Shown: positions 9,190-18,219, numbered from the stretch's first letter. The stretch: DNA of 64,000 nucleotides from Eubacteriales bacterium (GCA_030536575.1 JAUNPS010000019.1:1-64000); one strand, 5' to 3'. Made by a program: numbers and translations. Notes: a model not told the origin generated them from the letters alone.

Positions 9190-11729
9190 AAGAAGGCGTA
9201 TTTTTACAGGAACGATATGAGATTTTGGGGAGAATCGGCTCCGGCGGCATGGCGGATGTGTACAAAGCGAAAGACCATAAGCTGAACCGCTTCGTGGCCG
9301 TGAAGGTGCTGAAGCAGGAATTCCGGGAAGACAAGGCGTTTATTTCGAAATTCCGCACAGAAGCGCAGTCCGCGGGCGGCCTGGCCCATCCCAACATCGT
9401 GAACGTATACGATGTGGGCGAAGACCAGAACGTGAATTACATCGTGATGGAGCTTGTGGAAGGCATTACCCTGAAGGAATATATCGAGAAAAAAGGGCGT
9501 CTGACCGTCCGGGAAGCCACCAGCATTGCGATTCAGGTGTGCATGGGCCTGGAAGCGGCCCACCGGAACCATATCGTCCACCGGGATGTGAAGCCCCAGA
9601 ATATCATCATTTCCACAGACGGAAAGGTAAAAGTGACCGATTTCGGCATCGCGCGGGCAGCAACCAGCAATACGATCAGCTCGAATGTGATGGGCTCTGT
9701 CCACTACAGCTCCCCGGAGCAGGCCAGAGGCGGCTACAGCGACTATAAGAGCGATATTTACTCCATGGGAATCACCATGTATGAGATGGTGACCGGACGC
9801 GTGCCCTTTGACGGGGACAGCACGGTAGCCATTGCGATCAAGCATTTGCAGGAAGAAATGCAGTCGCCGCGCAGATATGTGCCCGACCTGCCCTACAGCC
9901 TGGAGCAGATCATCCTGAAGTGTACCCAGAAAAGCCCCGACAGGCGCTATAATAACATGGGAGAGCTGATCCGGGATCTGAAAGAATCCCTGGTGAACCC
10001 GAACGGGAATTTCGTCCAGATCGCCCCGGTGCGAAATACCGACCGGACCGTCGTGATCTCGAAGGAAGAGCTGGAGCGCATCCAGGAAGGACGAAGCGAA
10101 GGCGGCTATACGCAGGAAGAACCGCGGGAACCCGGCTATGGGAATTATGCCGGCGGCTACCAGCAGGGCCAGGGATATGGCGGCTATGCGCAGGGGCAAG
10201 GCTCCGGCGGCGGTTATCAGCAGGGCCAGCCTTACGGCGGCACTTACCAGCAGGGCCAGTCCGGCCAGGCTTACGGCACCGATCCCGGCTACCAGCGGCA
10301 GGGACGCTATGCGGAAGACATGAAAGGCCAGGGCAGGCGCGGGTATGAAGACGATGAGGATGATGACGAGGATTTCCGGCCAATGTTCTCGAAATTTATC
10401 ACGGTCGGCAGCGTTATTATCGGCGTTTTGATCCTTGCGATCGTGGTAGTTCTGATCGGAAATGCGGCCGGTTTCCTGAACATCGGCGTTTTGCGGGATA
10501 AGCTGTTCAAGAAAGGGGCAGTTGTCCAGACAGAACAGACGACGGATTCCGAAACCGAGGAGGTCAGCGAGACGCTGGGCGAAATCGTGACCCTGGTCGG
10601 AGAGCAGCAGACGGAGCATCCGGGTGATGTGATTGTAGATAACCTGAAAGGCATGACTCCTGACCAGGCGGTAAGCGCGCTGCAGGAAAAGGGCCTGACC
10701 GCGGCAAACGGCGGCGAGCGGGCCAGCGCGACCTATCCGGCGGGCCAGATCATGGGCCAGAGTCCGGCGTCAGGCAGTTCGGTGGCGAAAGGGACGACCG
10801 TGACCTATTATGTCAGCAGTGGCGCGGGCAGCGTAGTGGTGCCGGATGCGGCGGCGAAGCCGGAAGCGGAGGGCGTTGCGGAGCTGGAGGCGGCCGGGCT
10901 GGTGGTGAGCCGGGAATATTATGACAATGAGAATGTTCCGGACGGTTACATCATTTATACGAATCCTCAGGGCGGAACGACGGTGGATGCGGGGTCTACG
11001 ATTTCCGTATACGTCTGCAAACGCGCGAATTCCGCTTCGACGGATGCGTCGAACCAGGGAAATACGACAGACCCGAACACGACAACAGATCCGAACACGT
11101 CGACGGATCCGAATACGACGCCGACGGGGACGCCGCAGGATTATACCGGGCAGGATGCGATAGATTCGATGGCGGCGCTGGAGTCGGAAGGCTATACGGT
11201 GAAAACAGAGTCTGTCACAAGCACGGAGGTGCCGAGAGGGTCAATTATCAGCCAGACCGTCGAGGGAAATGTGATTACGATTGTGGTAAGCGTAGGCCCG
11301 CCGGATGACCCTGTGCATGATACGGAAAGCGAGATCGAAACCTTTACCGACACAAGCGGAAACGTCTCTGGCAGCGACAGCGGCCAGAGCGAAACCGATG
11401 AAACTAATGAAACGGACGAAACAGACGAGACGGACGAAGACGAGAGCGGTGAAACCGCCTATGTGTGCAACACCGCCATCGAAGCCCCCAAGGGCTACGA
11501 CGGCGAACCCGTCCGGATCATCCTGGAACAGGAACAGGAAGACTCCCAAAAGACCCTGATCCAAAAGATCCTGGTAGACGGTTCCGTGGTGGAATTTCCC
11601 TATAAGATCAAGGTGACCAGCGGATCAAAAAAGAAGGGCAAGGTTACACTCTATGTCCTGGATCCGGATACCTATGACGTGACGATGACGGCCACCTACG
11701 GCCCCGTAAAATTTGAAGCGGAAACCTGA
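9183..11729 (+). CDS. prkC: Transmembrane Ser/Thr protein kinase with PASTA domains
   Basis: Sensor kinase that binds peptidoglycan fragments or lipid II outside and phosphorylates division and wall proteins inside. Residues 1-270 form a Hanks kinase: IGSGGMADVYKAK, VAVKVLK, HRDVKPQN, DFG and the activation loop before SPEQARGG. Residues about 300-400 are an unusual Gly/Gln/Tyr-rich linker with QQGQ and YGG repeats, then an acidic patch and one membrane helix at about 404-428. Outside lie three PASTA-like units (about 480-545, 548-615, 655-705), a Thr/Asp/Pro/Asn repeat at about 626-650, an acidic Thr/Glu/Asp stretch at about 735-760, and an 80-residue C-terminal domain I cannot name. At 848 residues it is longer than Bacillus PrkC. 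Confidence 0.94.
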   Translation: MLKEGVFLQERYEILGRIGSGGMADVYKAKDHKLNRFVAVKVLKQEFREDKAFISKFRTEAQSAGGLAHPNIVNVYDVGEDQNVNYIVMELVEGITLKEYIEKKGRLTVREATSIAIQVCMGLEAAHRNHIVHRDVKPQNIIISTDGKVKVTDFGIARAATSNTISSNVMGSVHYSSPEQARGGYSDYKSDIYSMGITMYEMVTGRVPFDGDSTVAIAIKHLQEEMQSPRRYVPDLPYSLEQIILKCTQKSPDRRYNNMGELIRDLKESLVNPNGNFVQIAPVRNTDRTVVISKEELERIQEGRSEGGYTQEEPREPGYGNYAGGYQQGQGYGGYAQGQGSGGGYQQGQPYGGTYQQGQSGQAYGTDPGYQRQGRYAEDMKGQGRRGYEDDEDDDEDFRPMFSKFITVGSVIIGVLILAIVVVLIGNAAGFLNIGVLRDKLFKKGAVVQTEQTTDSETEEVSETLGEIVTLVGEQQTEHPGDVIVDNLKGMTPDQAVSALQEKGLTAANGGERASATYPAGQIMGQSPASGSSVAKGTTVTYYVSSGAGSVVVPDAAAKPEAEGVAELEAAGLVVSREYYDNENVPDGYIIYTNPQGGTTVDAGSTISVYVCKRANSASTDASNQGNTTDPNTTTDPNTSTDPNTTPTGTPQDYTGQDAIDSMAALESEGYTVKTESVTSTEVPRGSIISQTVEGNVITIVVSVGPPDDPVHDTESEIETFTDTSGNVSGSDSGQSETDETNETDETDETDEDESGETAYVCNTAIEAPKGYDGEPVRIILEQEQEDSQKTLIQKILVDGSVVEFPYKIKVTSGSKKKGKVTLYVLDPDTYDVTMTATYGPVKFEAET

Positions 11730-11731
11730 CT

Positions 11732-12610
11732 ATGACCGGAAAGATAATCAAAGGAATCGCCGGATTCTATTACGTCCACGTCGTGGGCTCCGGCGTCTAT
11801 GAATGCAAGGCAAAAGGCATCTTCCGCAAAGAGAAGATCAAGCCCCTGGTGGGCGACAACGTGGAAATCACCATCCTGGACGCAGAGGAGCGGACCGGGA
11901 ACCTGGTTCGGATTCTCCCCAGACAGAACACCTTAGTACGACCGGCGGTGGCGAATATTGACCAGGCGCTGGTTATTTTTGCAGTCAGCCGTCCAAAGCC
12001 GAATTTAAACCTGTTGGATCGTTTTTTGGTAATGATGCGCATGCAGCAGGTGGAGACGCTGATCTGCTTTAACAAGCGGGACATGGCCACCGAGGAAGAA
12101 TGCGAAGCGCTCCGCCGGATTTATGAGGGGTGCCAAAGCCGCGTGCTGTTTACCAGCGCACGGACACAGGAAGGAATCCCGGAAGTCCGCGCGCTCCTGG
12201 AAGGGAAGACGACCACCGTGGCCGGGCCCTCCGGTGTGGGGAAATCTTCCCTGATTAACCGGATCTGCCCCAAAGCGCAGATGGAGACCGGGGAGATCAG
12301 CCGGAAAATCGACCGGGGCAAGCACACCACCCGCCATTCGGAGCTGTTCCATGTGGGGGGCAGCGCCTATCTGATGGATACGCCGGGCTTCAGCTCTTTG
12401 TATCTTCCGGAGATGGAGAAGGAGGAACTGCAGGGCTATTTCCCGGAATTTACGGGATATGAACCGTACTGCAGGTTCCAGGGGTGCCTCCACGACCGGG
12501 AACCGGACTGCGGCGTAAAAGAAGCGGTGGAGGAAGGAAAGATCAGCAGGGAACGCTATGAAACGTATGCGGAACTGCTGCAGGAAGTGAAGGACAGGAG
12601 GAAATATTAA
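11732..12610 (+). CDS. rsgA: Small ribosomal subunit biogenesis GTPase RsgA
   Basis: Circularly permuted GTPase that checks 30S maturation. After an N-terminal OB-fold, the GTPase motifs appear in permuted order: NKRDM (G4) near residue 113, [10 protein letters not shown] (G1) near 164 and DTPGFSSL (G3) near 215. A C-terminal zinc knuckle with cysteines and histidine in [14 protein letters not shown] follows near 246. Length 292 residues is typical. It starts 2 bp after the prkC stop and its last base overlaps the rpe ATG. Confidence 0.95.
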   Translation: MTGKIIKGIAGFYYVHVVGSGVYECKAKGIFRKEKIKPLVGDNVEITILDAEERTGNLVRILPRQNTLVRPAVANIDQALVIFAVSRPKPNLNLLDRFLVMMRMQQVETLICFNKRDMATEEECEALRRIYEGCQSRVLFTSARTQEGIPEVRALLEGKTTTVAGPSGVGKSSLINRICPKAQMETGEISRKIDRGKHTTRHSELFHVGGSAYLMDTPGFSSLYLPEMEKEELQGYFPEFTGYEPYCRFQGCLHDREPDCGVKEAVEEGKISRERYETYAELLQEVKDRRKY

Positions 12611-13281
12611 TGGTTCGATTATCCCCGTCAATTCTGGCGGCAGATTTTACGAAACTGGGGGAGCAGGTACGCCAGGTGGAAGAGGCCGGCGTGCCCTGGC
12701 TGCATATCGACGTGATGGACGGGAATTTTGTCCCCAGCATCTCATTCGGAATGCCGGTGATCGCATCCCTGCGGGAGAAAAGCGGCCTGGTGTTCGACGT
12801 CCATCTGATGATCGAAAAGCCGGAGCGCTATATTGAGGAGTTTGCCGGGCTGGGGGCGGACGTGATCACCGTCCACGCGGAGGCATGCACCCATCTGGAC
12901 CGGGTGATCCACCAGATCAAAGCCGCCGGGAAGAAAGCGGGAGTGGCCCTGAATCCGGCTACCGATCTTTCCGTTTTGGAGTATGTGCTGGATCAGGTGG
13001 ATATGGTTCTGATTATGACCGTGAATCCGGGATTTGGCGGACAGGGATACATCCCTTACAGCACAGAGAAGATCCGCCGGCTGCGCCGGATGTGCACGGA
13101 GCGGGGGCTTTCGACGGATATCCAGGTGGACGGCGGGATCAATGAAAAGACGCTGAAACTGGTGCTGGAAGCCGGGGCGAATGTGATCGTGGCCGGTTCC
13201 GCGGTCTTTGGAGGCGATCCGGGGGCCGGAGCCAGGAAATATTTAAGTCTGATTGAAGAATTTGAGAGGCAGAAGAAATGA
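12610..13281 (+). CDS. rpe: Ribulose-phosphate 3-epimerase
   Basis: Pentose-phosphate enzyme interconverting ribulose-5-phosphate and xylulose-5-phosphate. The TIM-barrel motifs are [10 protein letters not shown] at the start, [28 protein letters not shown] and QVDGGIN; the histidines and aspartates bind the metal and act as acid/base. The length is 223 residues. AAGGACAGGAGG precedes the ATG. It is linked with rsgA and thiN as in Bacillus and clostridia; the association is conserved but metabolically unexplained. Confidence 0.96.
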   Translation: MVRLSPSILAADFTKLGEQVRQVEEAGVPWLHIDVMDGNFVPSISFGMPVIASLREKSGLVFDVHLMIEKPERYIEEFAGLGADVITVHAEACTHLDRVIHQIKAAGKKAGVALNPATDLSVLEYVLDQVDMVLIMTVNPGFGGQGYIPYSTEKIRRLRRMCTERGLSTDIQVDGGINEKTLKLVLEAGANVIVAGSAVFGGDPGAGARKYLSLIEEFERQKK

Positions 13282-13928
13282 ATACAGCGATCATTATCAG
13301 CGGGGGCAAGATCGATTCGGATTTTGCCCTCACCTTTTTGAGAGAACATCCATACCGGTACTTAATTGCGGCAGACAGAGGACTGCTTTTTTTAAAGTCC
13401 GCGGGAATTTTCCCCACCCACATTGTGGGGGATTTTGATTCGGCTGGGGAGGAGGCCGCGAAAGAGTACGGGCAGTACCCGGAAATCGAGATTCACCGCT
13501 GCCGGCCGGAGAAGGATGACACGGACACGCATCTTGCGCTGAATCTTGCGATGGAGCTTGGATGCGGACAGATTTTTTTGCTCGGCTGCACCGGGACGAG
13601 GCTGGATCATGTCATTGCGTCGGTTCGGGATCTGCATTTTGCACTGGAGCGGGGGATTCCCTGCGCGCTGGTGGATGCGCACAACCGGATGCGGCTGGTT
13701 GACCGGACGCTGACGATCTCCAAAGCGGAGCAGTACGGAAAATACGTTTCCCTGTATGCAATGGGCGGCCCGGTGGAGGGGCTGACCCTGGAAGGTTTCG
13801 CCTATCCGCTGACGGATTACCGCATGGAAGGGATTTCTTCCCTGGGAACCAGCAATGAAATAAACGCAGAAAATGCAACAATCACCCTAAAAAAAGGAAT
13901 CTTATTGGTTGTAGAATCGAAAGATTGA
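13278..13928 (+). CDS. thiN: Thiamine pyrophosphokinase
   Basis: Transfers pyrophosphate from ATP to thiamine to form the cofactor thiamine diphosphate. Family motifs are AADRGL near residue 33, GDFDSAG near 52, DDTDTHLAL near 75 and [15 protein letters not shown] near 98. The C-terminal half forms the thiamine-binding domain (EGLTLEG, SLGTSNE). Length is 216 residues. The ATG overlaps the rpe stop by 4 bp. This is the last gene of the first packed run; a 154-bp gap follows. Confidence 0.93.
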   Translation: MNTAIIISGGKIDSDFALTFLREHPYRYLIAADRGLLFLKSAGIFPTHIVGDFDSAGEEAAKEYGQYPEIEIHRCRPEKDDTDTHLALNLAMELGCGQIFLLGCTGTRLDHVIASVRDLHFALERGIPCALVDAHNRMRLVDRTLTISKAEQYGKYVSLYAMGGPVEGLTLEGFAYPLTDYRMEGISSLGTSNEINAENATITLKKGILLVVESKD

Positions 13929-13934
13929 CTTTTT

Positions 13935-14005
13935 GCGACAGAAATCGGGGGCAGATGGCGAATCGTGTCGATGAGTTCTTTGCAGAAAAGATTGCTTTCT
14001 GTCGC
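13935..14005. other. Inverted repeat in the thiN-ychF gap
   Basis: The 10-base arms GCGACAGAAA (13935-13944) and TTTCTGTCGC (13996-14005) are perfect complements separated by 51 bp. A separate direct repeat, ATCGAAAGATT, occurs at 13916-13926, at the end of thiN, and again at 14027-14037. A weak promoter-like pair, TTGCTT at 13992 and GATAAT at 14013, overlaps the right arm with only 15 bp spacing. The arrangement could be an operator or a long hairpin; no known regulator motif is recognised. Confidence 0.3.
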
Positions 14006-14082
14006 TTATTGTGATAATCTGTCTGTATCGAAAGATTCCTGTTAGGATCATACAAAAGAAAAATCAGAAAGAGGACAAATAG

Positions 14083-15180
14083 ATGAAATTAGGTATTGTA
14101 GGCTTACCAAACGTCGGAAAAAGCACCCTGTTTAACTCCCTGACGAAAGCAGGTGCGGAATCCGCCAACTACCCGTTCTGCACCATCGACCCGAATGTGG
14201 GCGTGGTAGCAGTGCCGGATCACCGGCTCGCCCTCCTGGCGGACCTGTACGACTCCGCCAAGGTGACCCCCGCGGTCATCGAATTTGTGGATATCGCAGG
14301 CCTGGTAAAGGGAGCGTCCAAAGGCGAGGGCTTGGGAAACCAGTTCCTGGCGAACATCCGGGAGGTGGACGCCATCGTCCACGTGGTACGCTGCTTCGAA
14401 GACAGTAACGTGATCCACGTAGACGGAAGCGTGAATCCGGTGCGCGACATTGAGACGATTAATCTGGAGCTGATTTTCTCCGATATCGAGATCCTGGAGC
14501 GCCGGATCGCCAAGACGGCCAGAGGGGCCAGAAATGACAAGACCCTGGCGAAAGAGCTGGAGCTCTTAAAGCGTCTGAAGGAGCATCTGGAGGGCGGAAA
14601 TCTCGCCATTACCTTCCAGACCGAGGACGAAGATGAGCTTGCCTGGATTCCGGAGTATAATCTCCTGACCGGAAAGCCCGTCATTTTCGCCGCGAATGTC
14701 AAAGAAGAAGACCTGGCCGACGACGGCGCATCGAATGCCTTTGTGCAGGAGGTGCGGGAAGAAGCCGCAAAGACCGGAAGCGAAGTCTTTGTAATCTGCG
14801 CGCAGATCGAACAGGAGATCGCAGAACTGGACGACGATGAGAAGGCCATGTTTCTGGAAGATCTGGGATTAAAAGAGTCCGGTCTGGAGAAACTGATTAA
14901 AGCAAGCTACCAGCTTCTGGGGCTGATCAGTTACCTGACCGCGGGCGAGACCGAGACCCGCGCCTGGACGATCAAACGGGGGACGAAAGCGCCCCAGGCA
15001 GCCGGAAAGATCCACTCCGATTTCGAGAGAGGGTTCATCCGGGCCGAAGTCATTAACTATCAGGAACTTTTAGACTGCAAAACTTATGCAGCAGCAAAAG
15101 AGAAAGGCCTTGTAAGACTCGAAGGCAAAGAATATGTGGTACAGGACGGCGACGTGATCCTGTTCCGGTTTAATGTGTAA
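14083..15180 (+). CDS. ychF: Redox-regulated ATPase YchF (OLA1 family)
   Basis: Obg-related P-loop NTPase that prefers ATP and associates with ribosomes; it affects stress tolerance and translation. The G1 loop GLPNVGKSTLFN opens the protein, NYPFCTIDPN (switch I) follows, and DIAGLVKGAS is the G3 region. A central coiled-coil (about 130-220) and the C-terminal TGS domain ending VQDGDVILFRFNV complete the 365-residue protein. The start codon follows AGAAAGAGGACA. It has its own upstream gap and is followed after 9 bp by lgt. Confidence 0.95.
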   Translation: MKLGIVGLPNVGKSTLFNSLTKAGAESANYPFCTIDPNVGVVAVPDHRLALLADLYDSAKVTPAVIEFVDIAGLVKGASKGEGLGNQFLANIREVDAIVHVVRCFEDSNVIHVDGSVNPVRDIETINLELIFSDIEILERRIAKTARGARNDKTLAKELELLKRLKEHLEGGNLAITFQTEDEDELAWIPEYNLLTGKPVIFAANVKEEDLADDGASNAFVQEVREEAAKTGSEVFVICAQIEQEIAELDDDEKAMFLEDLGLKESGLEKLIKASYQLLGLISYLTAGETETRAWTIKRGTKAPQAAGKIHSDFERGFIRAEVINYQELLDCKTYAAAKEKGLVRLEGKEYVVQDGDVILFRFNV

Positions 15181-15189
15181 GGAGACCCT

Positions 15190-16071
15190 ATGTACGATCA
15201 GATCCGTTTTCCGCATTTGGGCATTGTTCTGGAACATGTCGGAAGAAATGTGGAAATCTTTGGAATCTCCATCGCATACTATGGACTCATCATTGCAGCG
15301 GCGATGCTGATCGGCATCCTGGGCTGCACCCGGCTGGCGAAAAAGGCCGGGCTGGATGAAGACTCCTTCTTCAATCTGGCGATTGTGGGAATCATCCTTT
15401 CCGTGATCGGTGCGCGGCTGTATTTCGTGATTTTTTCATGGGATCAGTACAAGGACAATCTTCTGGATATTTTCAATATCCGGGAGGGCGGCCTGGCCAT
15501 CTACGGCGGAATCCTCACGGCCCTTGTTGTGATGGCCGTGTACTCCAGAAAGAAGAACGTTTCGATGGGGCTTCTGGGAGACATTGTAAGTGTGGGAATC
15601 ATCCAGGGACAGATCCTTGGACGCTGGGGAAATTTTTTCAATCGGGAAGTGTTCGGAGGCTATACCGATAATCTGTTTGCCATGCAGATACCGCTTCAGG
15701 CGGTCCGGGCATCCGATGTGACCGAAGAACTCCGGAATCACCTGGTGGTTCTGGACGGGATCGAGTTTATTCAGGTCCACCCCACCTTTCTGTATGAATC
15801 GGTGTGGAACCTGGGTGTTTTGGTCCTGATGCTTCTGGCCACGCGAAAGAAGAAATTTAACGGGCAGGTGCTTCTGATTTATCTGGGAGGTTATGGGCTT
15901 GGAAGGTTCTGGATCGAAGGGATCCGGACGGATCAGCTTCTGCTTCCGGGGATCGGGCTGCCGGTATCCCAGGTGTTGGCCGGGGTGATGGCGGCGGGCG
16001 CCGCAGTGATTTATGTGATTTTGAGAAAGCGGGCGGGAGACCGCCCAAGAAGGGATAAGGTGAAAGGATGA
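15190..16071 (+). CDS. lgt: Prolipoprotein diacylglyceryl transferase
   Basis: Polytopic membrane enzyme that moves diacylglycerol from phosphatidylglycerol to the lipobox cysteine of prolipoproteins. The family patterns are present: IREGGLAIYGGIL near residues 96-108, the signature GRWGNFFNREVFG near 145-157, and VHPTFLYESVWNL near 196. Several hydrophobic helices span the 293 residues, and the C-terminus is basic (KRAGDRPRRDKVKG). The stop codon TGA overlaps the ATG of the next small gene. Confidence 0.95.
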   Translation: MYDQIRFPHLGIVLEHVGRNVEIFGISIAYYGLIIAAAMLIGILGCTRLAKKAGLDEDSFFNLAIVGIILSVIGARLYFVIFSWDQYKDNLLDIFNIREGGLAIYGGILTALVVMAVYSRKKNVSMGLLGDIVSVGIIQGQILGRWGNFFNREVFGGYTDNLFAMQIPLQAVRASDVTEELRNHLVVLDGIEFIQVHPTFLYESVWNLGVLVLMLLATRKKKFNGQVLLIYLGGYGLGRFWIEGIRTDQLLLPGIGLPVSQVLAGVMAAGAAVIYVILRKRAGDRPRRDKVKG

Positions 16072-16220
16072 ATCAGATGGAAATCTTAAAGAACAGAATT
16101 GAAGAAGAACGGAAGAAACTGGATGCGCTGGCGGAGAATGGGCTGCTGGATGCGACGTATCGGCAGAGCTTGGTGGTGGATCGGCTGATCGAGCAGTATC
16201 TGGACATCTGTAACGGATAA
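16068..16220 (+). CDS. Spo0E-like aspartyl-phosphate phosphatase microprotein
   Basis: A 50-residue ORF opens with ATG overlapping the lgt stop as ATGA. The translation is a two-helix hairpin: MEILKNRIEEERKKLDALAE, a short turn, then QSLVVDRLIEQYLDI. The second helix fits the Spo0E family pattern S-x-x-x-D-x-L-I in spacing and character. Family members dephosphorylate Spo0A~P and delay sporulation. The match is by motif and length only. Translation is probably coupled to lgt. A terminator hairpin follows 16 bp after the stop, so it ends the ychF-lgt transcript. Confidence 0.72.
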   Translation: MNQMEILKNRIEEERKKLDALAENGLLDATYRQSLVVDRLIEQYLDICNG

Positions 16221-16233
16221 TTAGGAAGAGTGG

Positions 16234-16277
16234 ACAGGGCAGTATGCGTAGAAATACGCAGGACTGCTCTTTTTTTG
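16234..16277 (+). terminator. Intrinsic terminator after lgt and the Spo0E-like gene
   Basis: GGGCAGT at 16237-16243 pairs with ACTGCTC at 16263-16269, and the inner arms TGCGTA/TACGCA extend the stem over a GAAA loop. A run of eight T residues follows directly. This is a strong Rho-independent terminator. Confidence 0.9.
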
Positions 16278-16620
16278 TGCCCTTTTCTCCAGACTGGAAG
16301 GTTACTGTTCACACATCGCCAGCTTTTGCGTACTTTCCAGTTTACTATATACAGTTACCGGGAAGGCGGAAAGCTTACGGGGACGTGTTTCGAGGGGCGG
16401 TTTTAGGAAGAGTCGAGATCACCTCTTACTAAGACTTGGGCGCGAAGGCATTCCTGAGCGTCTTAGTCGCAGTTAGAGGAAGCTTGATGATGACGTTGCC
16501 CCGTTCCCCGGAAGGTTTTCGACGGCACGGTGACGTCCGATTATACCACAGTGGTTAAAAGCTAGAAAGGCTGGCGGCGCATGAGAACGGCTCTGGAAGA
16601 AAAAACCTCCTGTACTTTTT
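16278..16620. other. Gap without a gene, with a candidate structured RNA
   Basis: No convincing reading frame occurs between the terminator and the mraZ promoter. The segment about 16375-16520 can form a long irregular rod on either strand: ACTAAGAC (16429-16436) pairs with GTCTTAGT (16459-16466), CCTCT with AGAGG outside it, and the GGGG-rich arm near 16379-16400 faces GCCCCGTTCCCCG near 16498-16510. A separate hairpin, 16294-16341, joins CTGGAAGGT to ACTTTCCAG. On the minus strand, TGGTATAAT (complement of 16541-16549) looks like an extended -10. It does not match RNase P, tmRNA, SRP RNA or a T-box by eye. Confidence 0.35.
16301..16312 (-). repeat. Possible end remnant of the 142-bp repeat
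   Basis: GTTACTGTTCAC matches the outer 12 bases of the 142-bp element found five times elsewhere in the window, then diverges completely. TATACAGTTACC about 40 bp further on faintly resembles the other end. It may be a heavily deleted copy or chance. Confidence 0.25.
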
Positions 16621-16630
16621 GAAATACCCC

Positions 16631-16659
16631 TTGCACTTTCCGGAAAAATGAGCTATTAT
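16631..16659 (+). promoter_or_regulatory. SigA promoter of the mraZ division cluster
   Basis: TTGCAC at 16631-16636 and TATTAT at 16654-16659 are separated by 17 bp. Initiation near 16666 falls immediately before three MraZ boxes. A leader of about 150 nt precedes the mraZ start; it includes a hairpin with arms GAAAACG/CGTTTTC. Confidence 0.8.
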
Positions 16660-16669
16660 TAACGCATAA

Positions 16670-16693
16670 GTGGTGAGAAGTGGAGAAAAGTGG
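16670..16693 (+). promoter_or_regulatory. MraZ operator, three GTGG boxes at 10-bp period
   Basis: GTGG occurs at 16670, 16680 and 16690, each separated by six A/G-rich bases. Repeated TGG-type boxes at one helical turn downstream of the -10 are the known target of MraZ in several bacteria. Binding here would block the promoter, so mraZ and the cluster are probably autoregulated. Confidence 0.75.
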
Positions 16694-16818
16694 TACAAAA
16701 GGGGGGAGAAACCCCACCACCGCACCCCATTCATAATTTCTTCGAATGCCACCCCGCCCCACGGCGGCCCAGAGAAAACGCCCTCAAGACGTTTTCATCC
16801 GGAAAGAAGGTGTGCCAG

Positions 16819-17250
16819 ATGTTCATGGGAGAATACAACCATACCGTAGATCCAAAAGGCAGACTGATCATCCCCTCCCGCTTCCGGGAAGAATTAGGTG
16901 AAGAATTCATCATCACCAAAGGGCTTGACGGATGCTTATTTGTGTTCCCCTCAAACGAATGGCAGAAATTTGAAGAAAAATTACAGGGCTTACCGCTTAC
17001 AAATAAAAGCGCACGTCAATTTACGCGTTTCTTTGTAGCAGGTGCGACGCCATGCGAGCTGGACAAGCAGGGGAGAATTCTCTTACCGCAGACGTTAAGA
17101 GAATTTGCTGGTCTGGAAAAAGACGTAGTTCTTACCGGCATGATGAACCGTATCGAGATCTGGAGTAAAGAAAAATGGATCGAGAACAGTTCCTGCGATG
17201 ACATGGACGAGATAGCGGAACAGATGTCGGATTTGGGATTAAGCATATAG
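16819..17250 (+). CDS. mraZ: Division/cell wall cluster transcriptional repressor MraZ
   Basis: Ring-forming DNA-binding protein with two AbrB-like SpoVT folds. The duplicated signature is visible as DPKGRLIIPSRFRE near residues 12-25 and DKQGRILLPQTLRE near 83-96. ATG 16819 is chosen because the family begins MFMGEYNH and AAGAAGG precedes it; a second ATG two codons later is also possible. The longer frame reaching back to 16690 would run through the operator and is not expected to be translated. It is the first gene of the cluster and followed after 15 bp by rsmH. Confidence 0.94.
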   Translation: MFMGEYNHTVDPKGRLIIPSRFREELGEEFIITKGLDGCLFVFPSNEWQKFEEKLQGLPLTNKSARQFTRFFVAGATPCELDKQGRILLPQTLREFAGLEKDVVLTGMMNRIEIWSKEKWIENSSCDDMDEIAEQMSDLGLSI

Positions 17251-17265
17251 TCAGGGGAGGACAAT

Positions 17266-18219
17266 ATGGAATTTAAACATAAATCCGTACTTCTAAAGGA
17301 AAGCATCGAGGCCCTGCAGATTAAGCCGGACGGTATCTACGTGGACGGAACCTTGGGTGGCGGCGGGCATTCCTATGAGATATGCAGACACCTCTCTGAC
17401 AAAGGAAGGCTGATCGGGATTGACCAGGATGCCGCAGCGATCGAGGCGGCCAGGGAGCGCTTAGGGGAGTTTAAAGATAAAACCACAATCATACGCGCGA
17501 ATTACCGCGATATGAAAAAGGAACTCGACGATAGAAACATTACAGCAGTGGACGGTATTATTTTGGACCTGGGAGTATCCTCCTACCAACTGGATACGGC
17601 AGACCGCGGCTTCACTTACCGGGAGGATGCGCCGCTTGACATGCGAATGGATCAGCGGAAAAGCATGACGGCAAAAGACATTGTAAACGGCTACAGCGAA
17701 ATGGAACTGTACCGCATCATCCGCGACTACGGAGAAGAAAAGTTTGCAAAAAACATTGCCCGTCACATCGTAAGTGCAAGACAGGATAAGATCATCGAAA
17801 CAACTGGGGAGTTAATTGATGTTATAAAAGCGGCCATACCAGCGAAAGTCCGGGCGGTAGGCGGACACCCGGCCAAAAAGACCTTTCAGGCCATACGGAT
17901 TGAACTGAACGGAGAATTAGAGGTTTTACAGGATTCTCTGGCAGAGATGATAGATCTTCTGAACGATCACGGGCGCATCTGCGTGATCACCTTCCATTCC
18001 CTGGAAGACCGGATCGTGAAAAACATTTTCAGGGAGCAGGAAAATCCCTGTACCTGTCCCAAGGACTTTCCCGTCTGCGTATGCGGAAAAAAGCCCAAGG
18101 GCGTCGTGATAACCCGAAAACCGATTGTTCCGGGAGAAGAGGAACTGACAGAAAATAAACGGTCGAAAAGTTCAAAACTGCGCGTTTTTGAACGGAGAAC
18201 GGAGGCCGCGCGGAGGTAG
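17266..18219 (+). CDS. rsmH: 16S rRNA (cytosine-1402 N4) methyltransferase
   Basis: SAM-dependent methyltransferase acting on C1402 of 16S rRNA. Motifs: HKSVLLKE at the N-terminus, the SAM loop [10 protein letters not shown] near residue 27, DQDAAAIEA near 54, [11 protein letters not shown] near 98, [16 protein letters not shown], and [13 protein letters not shown] in the C-terminal third. The length is 317 residues. A cysteine-rich insert ([13 protein letters not shown]) near 265 is common in Firmicute homologues. GGGGAGGAC gives a good ribosome binding site. Confidence 0.95.
   Translation: MEFKHKSVLLKESIEALQIKPDGIYVDGTLGGGGHSYEICRHLSDKGRLIGIDQDAAAIEAARERLGEFKDKTTIIRANYRDMKKELDDRNITAVDGIILDLGVSSYQLDTADRGFTYREDAPLDMRMDQRKSMTAKDIVNGYSEMELYRIIRDYGEEKFAKNIARHIVSARQDKIIETTGELIDVIKAAIPAKVRAVGGHPAKKTFQAIRIELNGELEVLQDSLAEMIDLLNDHGRICVITFHSLEDRIVKNIFREQENPCTCPKDFPVCVCGKKPKGVVITRKPIVPGEEELTENKRSKSSKLRVFERRTEAARR

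Noticed and set aside
16370-16560. RNase P RNA, tmRNA or T-box in the pre-mraZ gap
   Set aside because: AGGAAGAGTC and TTTTCGACGG weakly recall the RNase P P4 and tmRNA 5' motifs, but the partner motifs are missing on both strands and there is no T-box antiterminator sequence.
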